Positions 20,868 to 28,728 of a stretch of 64,000 nt of DNA are shown piece after piece. The translations under genes were made by a program, and so were the position numbers. The notes beneath the pieces were generated by a model. The model made no database searches, was not told the origin of the DNA, and saw only the letters and a list, made by a program, of their open reading frames with translations. The DNA comes from Exilibacterium tricleocarpae (GTDB lineage Bacteria > Pseudomonadota > Gammaproteobacteria > Pseudomonadales > Cellvibrionaceae), in the NCBI RefSeq assembly GCF_007004655.1, contig NZ_ML660096.1:32049-96048 (forward strand). Direction: 5' to 3'. Numbering within the stretch: position 1 is the first letter of the stretch; the number at the start of each line of letters is the position of its first letter.

Positions 20868-21436
20868 CTCTCGGCCACCGCATCCTTATTCTTATCCCGC
20901 AGTTGCTCGTACTGATCCGGGTCGATAAACATCAGGTTGATGGCGATGGCGTTATGCCCCTCCGGCTGTACGACCATTACCAGCACATTGTAGTTGTCGT
21001 CTATCTTAATAACCCCGGGCACATGAATCAGCGCCGCGCCGTGTGGGTCAGTAAGTAGGTTTAGGTCTTTTTTCGCCCGCAGGTGTTCGGTCAGGCGCAG
21101 CAGCAGCGCCTGCACCGCGGCCTGAAAACTGGGAAAGTTCACCGGCCCGCGAAACTCCCTGCGATCCAGCTTCAGGCTGACGGCGACATCGATTTGTCCA
21201 ACGACCTCTTCGGTGTCCTTTTTTTTGCGCTGCAAATTCAGGGTACCGAGTTTAATCGACTTACCGTTTTTAAGGTTTTTGAACGCCAGCTTGGCTTTGT
21301 CTTTCGGCTGCTTGAGAAACATCTGGTTTAACACGCCACAACCGAGGTCGGCCACTTGCACCAGATTGATATTGTATTTGGGCTCCGCCCCGGCCGCCGG
21401 TTCTTGCGGCGCAGTCCCCGCCTGGTTATCGCTCAT
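20864..21436 (-). CDS. Conserved hypothetical protein between recN and fur
   Basis: A 190-residue soluble protein with no signal peptide or membrane segment. The N-terminal 20 residues are Ala/Gln/Pro-rich. A helical and strand-rich body follows, with a lysine cluster (LNLQRKKKD) near residue 68 and LLRLTEHLRAKKDLNLLTDPHGAALIHVPGVI in the centre. The C-terminal strand NYNVLVMVVQPEGHNAIAINLMFIDPDQYEQLR looks well folded. The stop overlaps the recN stop tail to tail. Not recognised; function unknown. Confidence 0.7.
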   Translation of the reverse strand: MSDNQAGTAPQEPAAGAEPKYNINLVQVADLGCGVLNQMFLKQPKDKAKLAFKNLKNGKSIKLGTLNLQRKKKDTEEVVGQIDVAVSLKLDRREFRGPVNFPSFQAAVQALLLRLTEHLRAKKDLNLLTDPHGAALIHVPGVIKIDDNYNVLVMVVQPEGHNAIAINLMFIDPDQYEQLRDKNKDAVAES

Positions 21437-21478
21437 AGGAAGTTATATCTCTTATAGGTCTACTTTTTATCCGGCAAT

Positions 21479-21886
21479 CTACTTTTTTGGTCGCACGTAC
21501 AATACGAGACTGTGACCGGTGATCTCAAAACCATGCTCCTCGGCAATGGTGTCCTGCAGCCTCTCTATTTCTTCGTTGTGGAACTCGATCACTTTGCCGG
21601 TTTCCACACAAACCATGTGGTCGTGATGATCACCCCGTTCAATTTCAAATACCGAGTGACCGCCGTCGAAATTGTGACGCACCACCAGGCCGGCGGTTTC
21701 AAACTGCGTCAGCACCCGGTAGACGGTAGCCAGCCCGACGTCTTCACCGGCTTCCATAAGCGCCTTGTAAACGTCTTCGGCGCTGAGGTGATGCTGCTCG
21801 GAGTTCTCCAGAATCTGCAAGATTTTTACCCTGGGCAAGGTGACCTTCAACCCGGCTTTACGCAACTCCTGATTCTCTATGGCCAT
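21479..21886 (-). CDS. fur: Ferric uptake regulator Fur
   Basis: A 135-residue iron-responsive repressor. The N-terminal winged helix contains LKVTLPRVKIL and the recognition helix region GLATVYRVLTQFETAGLVV. The metal region is GDHHDHMVCVETGKVIEF, with a single cysteine where E. coli has CxxC, the same pattern as Pseudomonas Fur. It is divergent from bamE, a conserved arrangement. No clear Fur box was seen in the 184-nt gap. Confidence 0.96.
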   Translation of the reverse strand: MAIENQELRKAGLKVTLPRVKILQILENSEQHHLSAEDVYKALMEAGEDVGLATVYRVLTQFETAGLVVRHNFDGGHSVFEIERGDHHDHMVCVETGKVIEFHNEEIERLQDTIAEEHGFEITGHSLVLYVRPKK

Positions 21887-22070
21887 TGTTCCTCCGAGGT
21901 TCGCTATGGGAAGCTGTTTTGTTGAGCGTTCGATTCCAAACGCCTGGCTGACTGGCGGGCCCTGGCCGTATTCGGGATTCAGGTGCCCGTGTGCTATTCT
22001 AACGGGTCTTCTCAGCGCGGTTTAAAGTCGGGTATTATCCCCGTTCAAATAACGTAGTGGAACCCCTGTT

Positions 22071-22460
22071 ATGCAAAAAGCCTTTCGCCTGCTGGCTGGT
22101 CTGTTTCTGGTTACCCCGGTTTTACTGGGCACCGCGGGCTGCTCCTACTTCCAGTTTCCGGGGGTTTACAAGATTGATGTCCAACAGGGCAACATCATCA
22201 CCCAGGAGATGATCGACCAGTTGAAACCCGGCATGACCAAGCGCCAGGTACGCTTTATCATGGGCACCCCGCTGGTGGCCGACACCTTCCACCGGGATCG
22301 CTGGGATTACTATTTCAGCTTCCAGGACCCCGACGGCAATGTCACCCGGGAAATGGTGACCATGCATTTCAAGGACGACAAGCTCACGCATTTTAGCGGC
22401 GACTATCGTCCCAGCCCCGCCACCCGCGACCAGACCGCCGGCAATCGACAAGCGCCCTAG
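22071..22460 (+). CDS. bamE: Outer membrane assembly lipoprotein BamE
   Basis: A 129-residue lipoprotein of the BAM complex (SmpA/OmlA). The signal peptide ends in the lipobox LGTAGC (cysteine about residue 24). The mature part contains [37 protein letters not shown], typical of the family, and the conserved [14 protein letters not shown]. It is divergent from fur, and its stop shares a CTAG with the stop of the convergent rnfH-family gene. Confidence 0.95.
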   Translation: MQKAFRLLAGLFLVTPVLLGTAGCSYFQFPGVYKIDVQQGNIITQEMIDQLKPGMTKRQVRFIMGTPLVADTFHRDRWDYYFSFQDPDGNVTREMVTMHFKDDKLTHFSGDYRPSPATRDQTAGNRQAP

Positions 22461-22789
22461 GTTTCATCGCGCTGCCTGGCCTTGGCTTTCTCGGCGCGGC
22501 GGCGTCGCACTTCTTTCGGATCGGCGCTGAGCGGGCGGTAGATTTCCACCCGGTCGCCCTCCTGCAACGCGTGCTCGCGGGCCGGTTTCAGGCCCTTGGT
22601 TCCCAGCGCCTGACCGAAGATGCCCATCTTGGCCGACTCCAGGTCGAGATCGGGAAACTCCTTGACGATACCGGAGCGCTGCGCCGCCTGATAGGCCGTA
22701 GTACCCGGCTCCACCAGCAGGGCAATGATCTTCTGTTTGTCCGGCAGGGCGTAGGCCACCTCAACCGCTATCATCTCGATATCAGACAT
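22457..22789 (-). CDS. ratB: RnfH/RatB family ubiquitin-like protein
   Basis: A 110-residue beta-grasp protein (RnfH family). Typical segments are [32 protein letters not shown], the MGIFGQ motif, and [24 protein letters not shown] near the C-terminus. It accompanies ratA as in E. coli (RatA-RatB), with a 44-nt gap. Its function remains poorly defined in known organisms. Confidence 0.9.
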   Translation of the reverse strand: MSDIEMIAVEVAYALPDKQKIIALLVEPGTTAYQAAQRSGIVKEFPDLDLESAKMGIFGQALGTKGLKPAREHALQEGDRVEIYRPLSADPKEVRRRRAEKAKARQRDET

Positions 22790-22833
22790 CGCTTTCTCCC
22801 AATGGTTTTCCTGTCACTCATCACGCCTGCCAA

Positions 22834-23268
22834 TCAGTCCCGATACACGACGTCGGCACGACGGCACAGGGCGTCCACCATTTGGTTGGCTACCTGCTCG
22901 AACCAGCGATTGGCAGCCAGCGCCACCAGCTTGTTGCGAAATTCAAACTCTAAATCCAGGCTGACCTTGCAGGCATTGTCACGCAGCGGTGTAAAAGTCC
23001 AGTCGCCCTGAAAACGCTTGAAAGGCCCCTCTACCAGTTGCATGGAAACCCGCTGCGGCGCCTGCAACTGATTGCGGGTAACAAAGCTCTGCTGCAGCCC
23101 GCCCCGACTCAGGTCTAAGCGCGCCTCGACAAAACCCTCCCCGTGTTGCAACACCTCGGCGCCCACGCAGCCGTCCATAAACTGCGGATAGCTTGGGATA
23201 TCGTTGACCAAATCGAACATGCGCCGGGCGGAATGGCTGACAAGGGCACTGCGGCTGATACGGGTCAC
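22834..23268 (-). CDS. ratA: Ribosome association toxin RatA / coenzyme Q-binding START domain protein
   Basis: A 144-residue START/Coq10-like protein. Signatures are SARRMFDLVNDIPSYPQFMDGCVGAEVL near the N-terminus, the core GPFKRFQGDWTFTPL, and LVALAANRWFEQVANQMVDALCRRA at the C-terminus. In E. coli it has been described as an inhibitor of 70S formation, while relatives bind ubiquinone, so the cellular role is open. It is transcribed with ratB, and smpB follows nearby on the other strand. Confidence 0.92.
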   Translation of the reverse strand: MTRISRSALVSHSARRMFDLVNDIPSYPQFMDGCVGAEVLQHGEGFVEARLDLSRGGLQQSFVTRNQLQAPQRVSMQLVEGPFKRFQGDWTFTPLRDNACKVSLDLEFEFRNKLVALAANRWFEQVANQMVDALCRRADVVYRD

Positions 23269-23873
23269 AAGCGGGTCGTTACCTTTTTGTACTGAAAACA
23301 GTTCTACTGAAATAGTTGTACTGGAAATCGCTATAGCAGAAAGAGTGTAGCGGAAATACCGGGCCGCCCCGGCGCCGCGAGGCGCAGATTGTAGAGACTT
23401 TGGACCCAGAAACCAACTTGAACGACAGCAACACCGGTAAACCCTCGATAGAAACCCTGGCAGTCAAACGGGTATAGCGGCAACAGAATCGAGAGCCTGC
23501 CACCCGCGCACCCCGGCATTTCGGCCATTTATCTGGCCGTGGGGACCATCGGGTACGGCGGACAGCCAACCCAGGGGTTAACAGACAGGCTTTGGGAAAC
23601 TTGGTAGTATCACGACAAAAATCGGCAAGGACATCGATCCCTATTCACTATACCCTTGATTTGCCTGATATTTTGGGTTCGGTGGCAAGGATACAGAGAC
23701 CCTGACTGCAAGGCGGATTGCCCCTGAACAAAGGCCGCAGCCGGCGTTCTTGCGGGACTTATTCGTCACAGACTGCAACCTTGCGGGTTTTTGCCCGGTA
23801 CCAATGCGATTAGTTAGGGAGCCGAGGGCGGGGGGCGCAAACGGCGATGAAAGCAACAACAACTGAGAAAAGC
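23269..23873. other. Intergenic region upstream of the NSS transporter gene
   Basis: About 600 bases with no gene supported by family features. Open frames at 23279-23569 and 23641-23904 on the minus strand have no recognisable domains or start signals. It was inspected for a glycine riboswitch ahead of the transporter; the conserved core was not found. Confidence 0.5.
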
Positions 23874-25304
23874 ATGGAAAATAACAGAGAACAATTTGGT
23901 TCACGGCTTGGATTTATTCTCGCCGCGGCGGGCTCCGCGGTCGGTATCGGCAACCTGGTCGGGTTTCCGGTAAACGCCGCCAAGAACGGCGGCGCGGCCT
24001 TCCTGATCCTCTATGCGGTCTTCGTCTTTATGGTATGCCTGCCGGTAATGATGGCGGAAATTGCCGCCGGCCGGCAGAGCCGCAAAAATCCCCTCGGCGC
24101 CTACCGGCACTTTGTGCCGCAGCAAAAGCTCTGGCATATCGGCGGCTGGCTGGCGCTGATTACGCCCTATATGATCGCCGTATTCTACGCCGTGATCACC
24201 ATCTGGATACTCGGCTATCTGGGGGGGATAGTCAGCGGCGATCTGGATAAACTCGCAGACAGCGATCACTTCGGCGAATTTATCAACGGCAACAATGTGT
24301 TTCTGTACCTGGCGGCGGTTACCGGCCTGGTGGGCCTGATTCTGGTCAGCGGCGTGCGGGAGGGGATCGAGCGCGGTGCCAAAGTGATGATGCCGGCGTT
24401 GTTTCTGATGCTGCTGGGCCTGGTGGTCTTTATCCTGTTTCAGGACAACGCCCTGGCGGGGGTCAGGTATTACCTGGTACCGGACATCAGTAAAATCACC
24501 CCCGAAGTGGTCAACAGCGCCATGGGACAGGCGTTTTTCTCGCTGTCGCTGGGGATGGGTATCCTGATCACCTACGGCTCCTATATGGACAAAGCCAATG
24601 CCATTCCCAGCTCTGCCAGAATGGTGGCCATCACCGACACCAGCGTGGCCTTTGCCGCCGGCCTGCTGATTCTGCCGGCCATTTTCTCGTTCAATCCGGA
24701 TGTCGACACCGAAGAGCTGTCGAGCTCCTCGATCTCGTTGATCTTTACGTTCCTGCCGAAGATCTTTCTCGCCATGCAGGTGACTGTAGGTTACTTTGGC
24801 GCCAGCTTAGTGGCCGGGATATTCTTTTTGCTGGTATTTTTCGCCGCCCTCACCTCACTGGTGTCGATTATCGAAGTGCCGGTGTCCGGCACCATGGACG
24901 AACTGGGCTACTCGCGCAAGAAGTCGCTGCTGGTGCTCGGCGTTACCATGCTGTTGTTTGCCCTGGCCTGCGCGCTGTCGTTCGGGCGGGTGGACTTTCT
25001 CACCAGTTTTATCAGCTACGGCGGCAGCACCAAGTCGTTTTTCGAACTGGTGATCGATATTTTCTACGAAACCATTTTGCCGTTGAACGGTTTTATTATC
25101 TGTATGCTGGTGGCCTTCCGCTGGCAGCGTATCAAGTTCGATCGCGAGCTGGAGGCCGGCGACAGCAGCTTTAAAGGCACCTGGTTCGAGCGCTATGTGA
25201 ACTTCTCGCTGCGCACCTTCGTGCCTTTGCTGCTGTTGCTGGTCTTTATCAACACGGTGATGGCCAAGTACTTCGGCACCAGTTTGCTGGCTTTATTTGC
25301 TTAG
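23874..25304 (+). CDS. Sodium:neurotransmitter symporter (NSS/SNF) family transporter
   Basis: An inner-membrane Na+-coupled amino-acid or amine symporter (LeuT fold). The ATG at 23874 (MENNREQFGSRLGFILAAAGSAVGIGNL) is preferred; nine further codons lie upstream. The first helix carries the unwound Na+-site motif GSAVGIGNLVGFP. About 12 hydrophobic segments are visible, with AFFSLSLGMGILITYGSYM corresponding to helix 6 and the conserved ALTSLVSIIEVPVS to helix 8. The length of about 476 is usual for bacterial NSS proteins. The substrate cannot be told from sequence. A paralogue lies 860 bp downstream, beyond smpB. Confidence 0.9.
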   Translation: MENNREQFGSRLGFILAAAGSAVGIGNLVGFPVNAAKNGGAAFLILYAVFVFMVCLPVMMAEIAAGRQSRKNPLGAYRHFVPQQKLWHIGGWLALITPYMIAVFYAVITIWILGYLGGIVSGDLDKLADSDHFGEFINGNNVFLYLAAVTGLVGLILVSGVREGIERGAKVMMPALFLMLLGLVVFILFQDNALAGVRYYLVPDISKITPEVVNSAMGQAFFSLSLGMGILITYGSYMDKANAIPSSARMVAITDTSVAFAAGLLILPAIFSFNPDVDTEELSSSSISLIFTFLPKIFLAMQVTVGYFGASLVAGIFFLLVFFAALTSLVSIIEVPVSGTMDELGYSRKKSLLVLGVTMLLFALACALSFGRVDFLTSFISYGGSTKSFFELVIDIFYETILPLNGFIICMLVAFRWQRIKFDRELEAGDSSFKGTWFERYVNFSLRTFVPLLLLLVFINTVMAKYFGTSLLALFA

Positions 25305-25323
25305 AGTTCTATAATCCGCCGCC

Positions 25324-25806
25324 ATGGCCAAGAAATCGAAAAAGTCCGCGCCAGACAATACCATTGCGCAAAACAAGAAGGCCCGCTTCGACTACCAGTT
25401 ACTGGAGAAGCTTGAGGCCGGTGTCTCCCTGCAGGGCTGGGAGGTGAAGAGCCTGCGCGCCGGCAAAGGGCAGTTGACCGACAGCTATGTGCTGTTCAAA
25501 GACGACGAAGCCTGGCTGCTCGGCGCACAGATTCAGCCGCTGTCGTCGGCCTCTACGCATTTTGTTACCGATCCGACGCGCACGCGCAAGCTGTTGTTGA
25601 AGCGCAAGGAAATCGCCAAACTGCGCCAGGCCACCGAACAAAAAGGCTACACCGTGGTGGCCACGGCGCTCTATTGGAAGCAACACCTGGTGAAATGCCA
25701 GATCGCGCTCGGCAAAGGCAAGCAACTGCACGACAAACGGCAGACAGAAAAGGAACGGGACTGGAACCGGGAGAAGCAGCGGGTGATGTCCCATACGCAC
25801 CGCTGA
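25324..25806 (+). CDS. smpB: SsrA-binding protein SmpB
   Basis: A 160-residue tmRNA-binding partner for trans-translation. Typical segments are [53 protein letters not shown], and the basic tail [26 protein letters not shown] that mimics an mRNA in the decoding centre. It starts 20 nt after the NSS gene and probably shares transcription with it. The native ssrA lies 2 kb downstream, separated by a second NSS gene and an nrtS relic. Confidence 0.97.
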   Translation: MAKKSKKSAPDNTIAQNKKARFDYQLLEKLEAGVSLQGWEVKSLRAGKGQLTDSYVLFKDDEAWLLGAQIQPLSSASTHFVTDPTRTRKLLLKRKEIAKLRQATEQKGYTVVATALYWKQHLVKCQIALGKGKQLHDKRQTEKERDWNREKQRVMSHTHR

Positions 25807-25910
25807 AGTGTGCCGTCAAAAACCTTATGAAATGTGCCAATAACAAAACGACCTAGTGCTTCGACAAATAAAGATTTTCACCAAAAACAGGTGTTGGTGT
25901 CCTTAGCTGA

Positions 25911-26082
25911 CCCGGGCACAGCCCTTCGGGACACACGTGGATCCCCGCAAGCGGGCCCGGCCCGAAATCATAGATTTCGGGCGTTGCGCGGGGCGAAGCA
26001 GTGCTTCGCTGATTCCCGCTCCACCCCTGTAGGCTCTACGCCGGCATCCCTGCTGGCGAAGGTCCCGAAGGGCTATGCCCGG
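25911..26082. repeat. Nested inverted-repeat element between smpB and the second NSS gene
   Basis: The outer arms are 25911-25932 and 26062-26082 and pair with about two mismatches. Inside are at least two perfect hairpins: CCCGAAATC/GATTTCGGG (25961-25981) and GCGAAGCA/TGCTTCGC (25993-26009). A CCCGC/GCGGG stem lies near 25945-25956. The whole could fold as a cruciform DNA or branched RNA. It resembles no element I can name; it may be a small mobile palindromic repeat. Confidence 0.75.
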
Positions 26083-26161
26083 ATCGAGACCGCCGTGCAA
26101 CTGACGTGAAAATATTTTCTGATCAAAGCAGTAGAACTGACATAAAGACGACAACAAGGCG

Positions 26162-27520
26162 ATGGGTATGAGTGCACCGAGGGGACAGTTTTCATCAAAG
26201 TTGGGCTTTATTCTCGCCGCTGCGGGCTCTGCCGTGGGGCTTGGGAATATCTGGGGCTTTCCGACCCAGACCGCCAGCAACGGCGGCGCTGCCTTCGTCG
26301 TAGTTTACTTTGTACTCGCTTTTTTACTCGCCTACCCCGCGCTGATGGCGGAGTTAATTATCGGCCGTCACGCCCGCGCCAACGTGGTGACGGCACTGGG
26401 CAGCATCAGTCGCAACCGGCTCACCCACTGGATAGGCACGGGTGTGGGCTACTACGGCGTCATCATCGCCAGCTTGATTTTGAGCTTCTATACCGTCGTT
26501 GCCGGCTGGATGCTGGCGCACTGGTTCGACCCCATCGCCGACGTCCTCGGCATGAGCGCCGCCAGTGAATGGCTGACCACCAACTCCGTCAGTCGCAACC
26601 TGCTTGCCGGCGGCCTGTTCGCCCTGGTCAATATGTGGATTATCGCCCGCGGCATCGAGAACGGCATTGAGCGCTGGTCCACCCGCCTGATGCCCATGCT
26701 GCTGGCCATTCTGGTGTTGTTGATTATCTATGTGCTCACGCGCCCGGGCGCCATGGAGGGGTTGACCGTTTATCTGGTGCCGGACTGGAGCCGCGTCACC
26801 GAACCGGGACTGATTATCGATGCCCTCGGTCAGGCATTTTTCTCCCTGTCGCTCGGGGTGGGCACCATGCTGGTTTACGGCTCCTACCTGAGCAAACAGG
26901 AGAACCTGCCGGGCATCGGCGTGATTGTCACCCTGGTTGACACCAGCATTGCCTTTATCGCCGGCCTGCTGATCATCCCGTCGATTTACGTCGCCAAGCA
27001 CTACGGCACCAAGATATTTACCGAGACCGGTGAACTGATTGCCGGGCCGGACCTGATCTTCCAGGTGCTGCCGACGCTGTTTGAGTCCATGGGCGCTATC
27101 GGCCTGCTGGTGGCTTTCGCCTTTTTCGCCTTGATGACCATTGCCGCGGTGACCTCCTCCATCTCCATGCTGGAGGTGCCGGTGTCGACGGCGGTGGAGC
27201 AGACCGGCATGAGCCGCCCCCGCGCCACCTACCTGATCGGCAGTATCATCTTTGCCATCAGCAGCCTGCTGATCTTCAATTTTCCGGCTCTGTTCGTGTT
27301 TGTGATCGACCTGACCACCAAGTACAGCGAGCCGCTGCTGGGGGTGGCATTTTGCCTGTTTGCCGGCTGGGTGCTGCACCGCGACAAGCTGCTGGCGGAG
27401 TTGCGCGAGGGCAGTCCGCAGGTGGAAAAGGGGCTGTTCTGGAAGATATGGCCGGCCTATGTAAGGGTGTTTTGCCCCATTTTGATTCTGATCACATTCT
27501 TTCACAGTGTCAGTGGCTAA
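26162..27520 (+). CDS. Second NSS/SNF family sodium-coupled symporter
   Basis: A 452-residue paralogue of the upstream transporter. It begins MGMSAPRGQF, with ATG codons at 26162 and 26168 both possible. Helix 1 reads GFILAAAGSAVGLGNIWGFPTQTASNGGAAF, the Na+-binding region. Helix 6 is QAFFSLSLGVGTMLVYGSYLSKQ and helix 8 is AVTSSISMLEVPVSTAVE. About 11-12 membrane segments are visible. The pattern NIWGFP versus NLVGFP and the different tails suggest different substrates for the two paralogues (inference). It is the last intact gene before the duplicated nrtS-ssrA segment. Confidence 0.9.
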   Translation: MGMSAPRGQFSSKLGFILAAAGSAVGLGNIWGFPTQTASNGGAAFVVVYFVLAFLLAYPALMAELIIGRHARANVVTALGSISRNRLTHWIGTGVGYYGVIIASLILSFYTVVAGWMLAHWFDPIADVLGMSAASEWLTTNSVSRNLLAGGLFALVNMWIIARGIENGIERWSTRLMPMLLAILVLLIIYVLTRPGAMEGLTVYLVPDWSRVTEPGLIIDALGQAFFSLSLGVGTMLVYGSYLSKQENLPGIGVIVTLVDTSIAFIAGLLIIPSIYVAKHYGTKIFTETGELIAGPDLIFQVLPTLFESMGAIGLLVAFAFFALMTIAAVTSSISMLEVPVSTAVEQTGMSRPRATYLIGSIIFAISSLLIFNFPALFVFVIDLTTKYSEPLLGVAFCLFAGWVLHRDKLLAELREGSPQVEKGLFWKIWPAYVRVFCPILILITFFHSVSG

Positions 27521-27739
27521 ACGCAACAGTACTGTCTCTATACCGGTGCCCTGAGAGTCGCCGCTCTGGTGGGCACCCTGTTGGCGGCGATTAACTACGG
27601 CGACAGGCTTGTAGCCGGCACCATGGGCAGCGGCGACTGGATCAGGCTGCTCACCTACGTGGTGCCCTTTGCAGTGTCTCTGTATTCGGCTGACAAGGCA
27701 CTGCGCCATCAGAACCCATTAATTGCGCTAACCTTTTGA
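27521..27739 (+). pseudogene. nrtS: nrtS-like small membrane protein gene, start codon lost (copy 1)
   Basis: An open frame of 72 sense codons reads VGTLLAAINYGDRLVAGTM, DWIRLLTYVVPFAVSLYSADKALR and so on. This is the two-helix pattern of NrtS, a small nitrate/nitrite transporter family. Where the copy at 41680 has ATG this one has ACG, and the first ten codons are strongly altered. It abuts the NSS stop. It could still be translated from an internal GTG, but it looks inactivated. Family assignment rests on recall of the motif. Confidence 0.65.
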
Positions 27740-27758
27740 TATCAAATTGGTTTATAAT
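27730..27758 (+). promoter_or_regulatory. Promoter region of ssrA (copy 1)
   Basis: TATAAT lies at 27753-27758, about 68 nt before the tmRNA 5' end. It is preceded by the palindrome TTTGATATCAAA (27735-27746). The -35 is weak. The whole block, including the palindrome, is conserved before copy 2 near 41897-41920. Confidence 0.5.
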
Positions 27759-27825
27759 TGCCGGTCGCTTGCAACGCGGGCCGGTTTTAGCGGTCTGATC
27801 AGGCGTATAACAGGTAACACTCTAC

Positions 27826-28182
27826 GGGGGCGATTTGGATTCGACGCCGGTGACAAAACCCAAGGTGCATGTCGTGATGACAGCCAATCACGTTAATCCA
27901 AAGCTGTAACTTACTAGTTGCCAACGACGACAACTACGCTTTAGCGGCCTAAACCCCGCTAACAGTCACCAACGGATGCTTGTAAACGGAACGTGACTGT
28001 CAGACAGAACAAGCTCGCAGCAAAGCCCGCCCGAGGTGGCGCTGTTAAACACTGATTCGGGATCGCGCTTAACGTCCTGCCCGTCGGGCTGTTAAGGGCT
28101 AAATCAATTGACGGAATCTAAGCATGTAGAGCCGCGGGCGGAGTGCTGACGGACGGGGGTTCAACTCCCCCCGCCTCCACCA
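27826..28182 (+). ncRNA. ssrA: Transfer-messenger RNA, native copy
   Basis: A 357-nt tmRNA for rescue of stalled ribosomes. The 5' end GGGGGCG pairs with CGCCTCC before the encoded ACCA. The T arm is GGGGG-TTCAACT-CCCCC. The reading frame 27920-27952 encodes the tag ANDDNYALAA and a TAA stop, the same tag as in Pseudomonas. This is taken as the native copy because it lies on the smpB side. Copy 2 at 41988 differs by only three substitutions (27880, 28094, 28134). Confidence 0.97.
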
Positions 28183-28183
28183 A
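28130..28183 (+). other. Left island boundary, attL-like ssrA 3' end
   Basis: The 3' part of ssrA is repeated at 42292-42345 at the other end of the island, differing only at 28134. ssrA 3' ends are classical attachment sites of tyrosine integrases, and an integrase relic lies inside. The crossover point cannot be placed because the duplication extends through the whole gene. Confidence 0.6.
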
Positions 28184-28192
28184 CTTGAAAAG

Positions 28193-28218
28193 ACCAACAG
28201 TTCTCTGTTGGTTTTTTT
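28193..28218 (+). terminator. Intrinsic terminator of ssrA copy 1
   Basis: ACCAACAG and CTGTTGGT form a perfect 8-bp stem with a 4-nt loop, followed by seven T residues. It begins 11 nt after the tmRNA 3' end. Confidence 0.92.
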
Positions 28219-28395
28219 GTGCCTGGCCCACAGCAGTTGTACATATCACTGCCAATCAATCAGTATTTCACGCGCTTTCCGGCACACTATATACCTGGGT
28301 AATTACCCGGAAAACGTTCACACATGTCATAACAGATGTTATATTCCACATCATAAAAATATACAGAAAGTCTACTACCCCATATAGGCATAGAC

Positions 28396-28608
28396 GTGGC
28401 CTCAAAACCTGACAACTTTGTGGAAAGAGTTAAAACCCTGCGCGCTCGACTAAGCCTCTCCCAAGAGGATCTGGCAAAAGCATTAGGCGTCAGCTTCGCC
28501 ACAGTCAACCGCTGGGAAAATGGCAAAACCACACCCTCAAGGCTGGCTCAAAAGCAGTTCGAGCAGTTTTACCTAAAGCAAAAACGGCAGGGACGGCTGG
28601 ATGGATAG
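28396..28608 (+). CDS. XRE-family helix-turn-helix regulator of the R-M locus
   Basis: A 70-residue protein that starts with GTG. The HTH_XRE motif is VKTLRARLSLSQEDLAKALGVSFATVNRWENGKTTPS (residues about 11-47), followed by a short basic tail. It precedes hsdM by 120 nt on the same strand. Such regulators commonly control delayed expression of the restriction gene after the methylase (C-protein-like role); here that is inferred from position. Confidence 0.85.
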   Translation: MASKPDNFVERVKTLRARLSLSQEDLAKALGVSFATVNRWENGKTTPSRLAQKQFEQFYLKQKRQGRLDG

Positions 28609-28728
28609 ACAAAAAATACCCAGGTTGCTTTGGCACTATCTGTCGCTGAAAGTATACTCGCACAAAAAGAACTGATAAGACGGCCAGCCCAACCCTTTGC
28701 GTCACTGGCCGATCAAGAAGGTAATTTT

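Noticed and set aside
21887..22070. Fur box in the fur-bamE gap
   Set aside because: No good match to a GATAAT-type inverted repeat was found.
23279..23569. 96-codon minus-strand frame after ratA
   Set aside because: No domain, no ribosome-binding site, arginine-rich composition typical of shadow frames.
23600..23870. Glycine riboswitch before the first NSS gene
   Set aside because: Looked for because NSS genes can be so controlled; the conserved riboswitch core was not found on either strand.
26354..27709. 451-codon minus-strand frame opposite the second NSS gene
   Set aside because: Low-complexity His/Gln/Gly-rich translation, fully antisense to a clear transporter gene.
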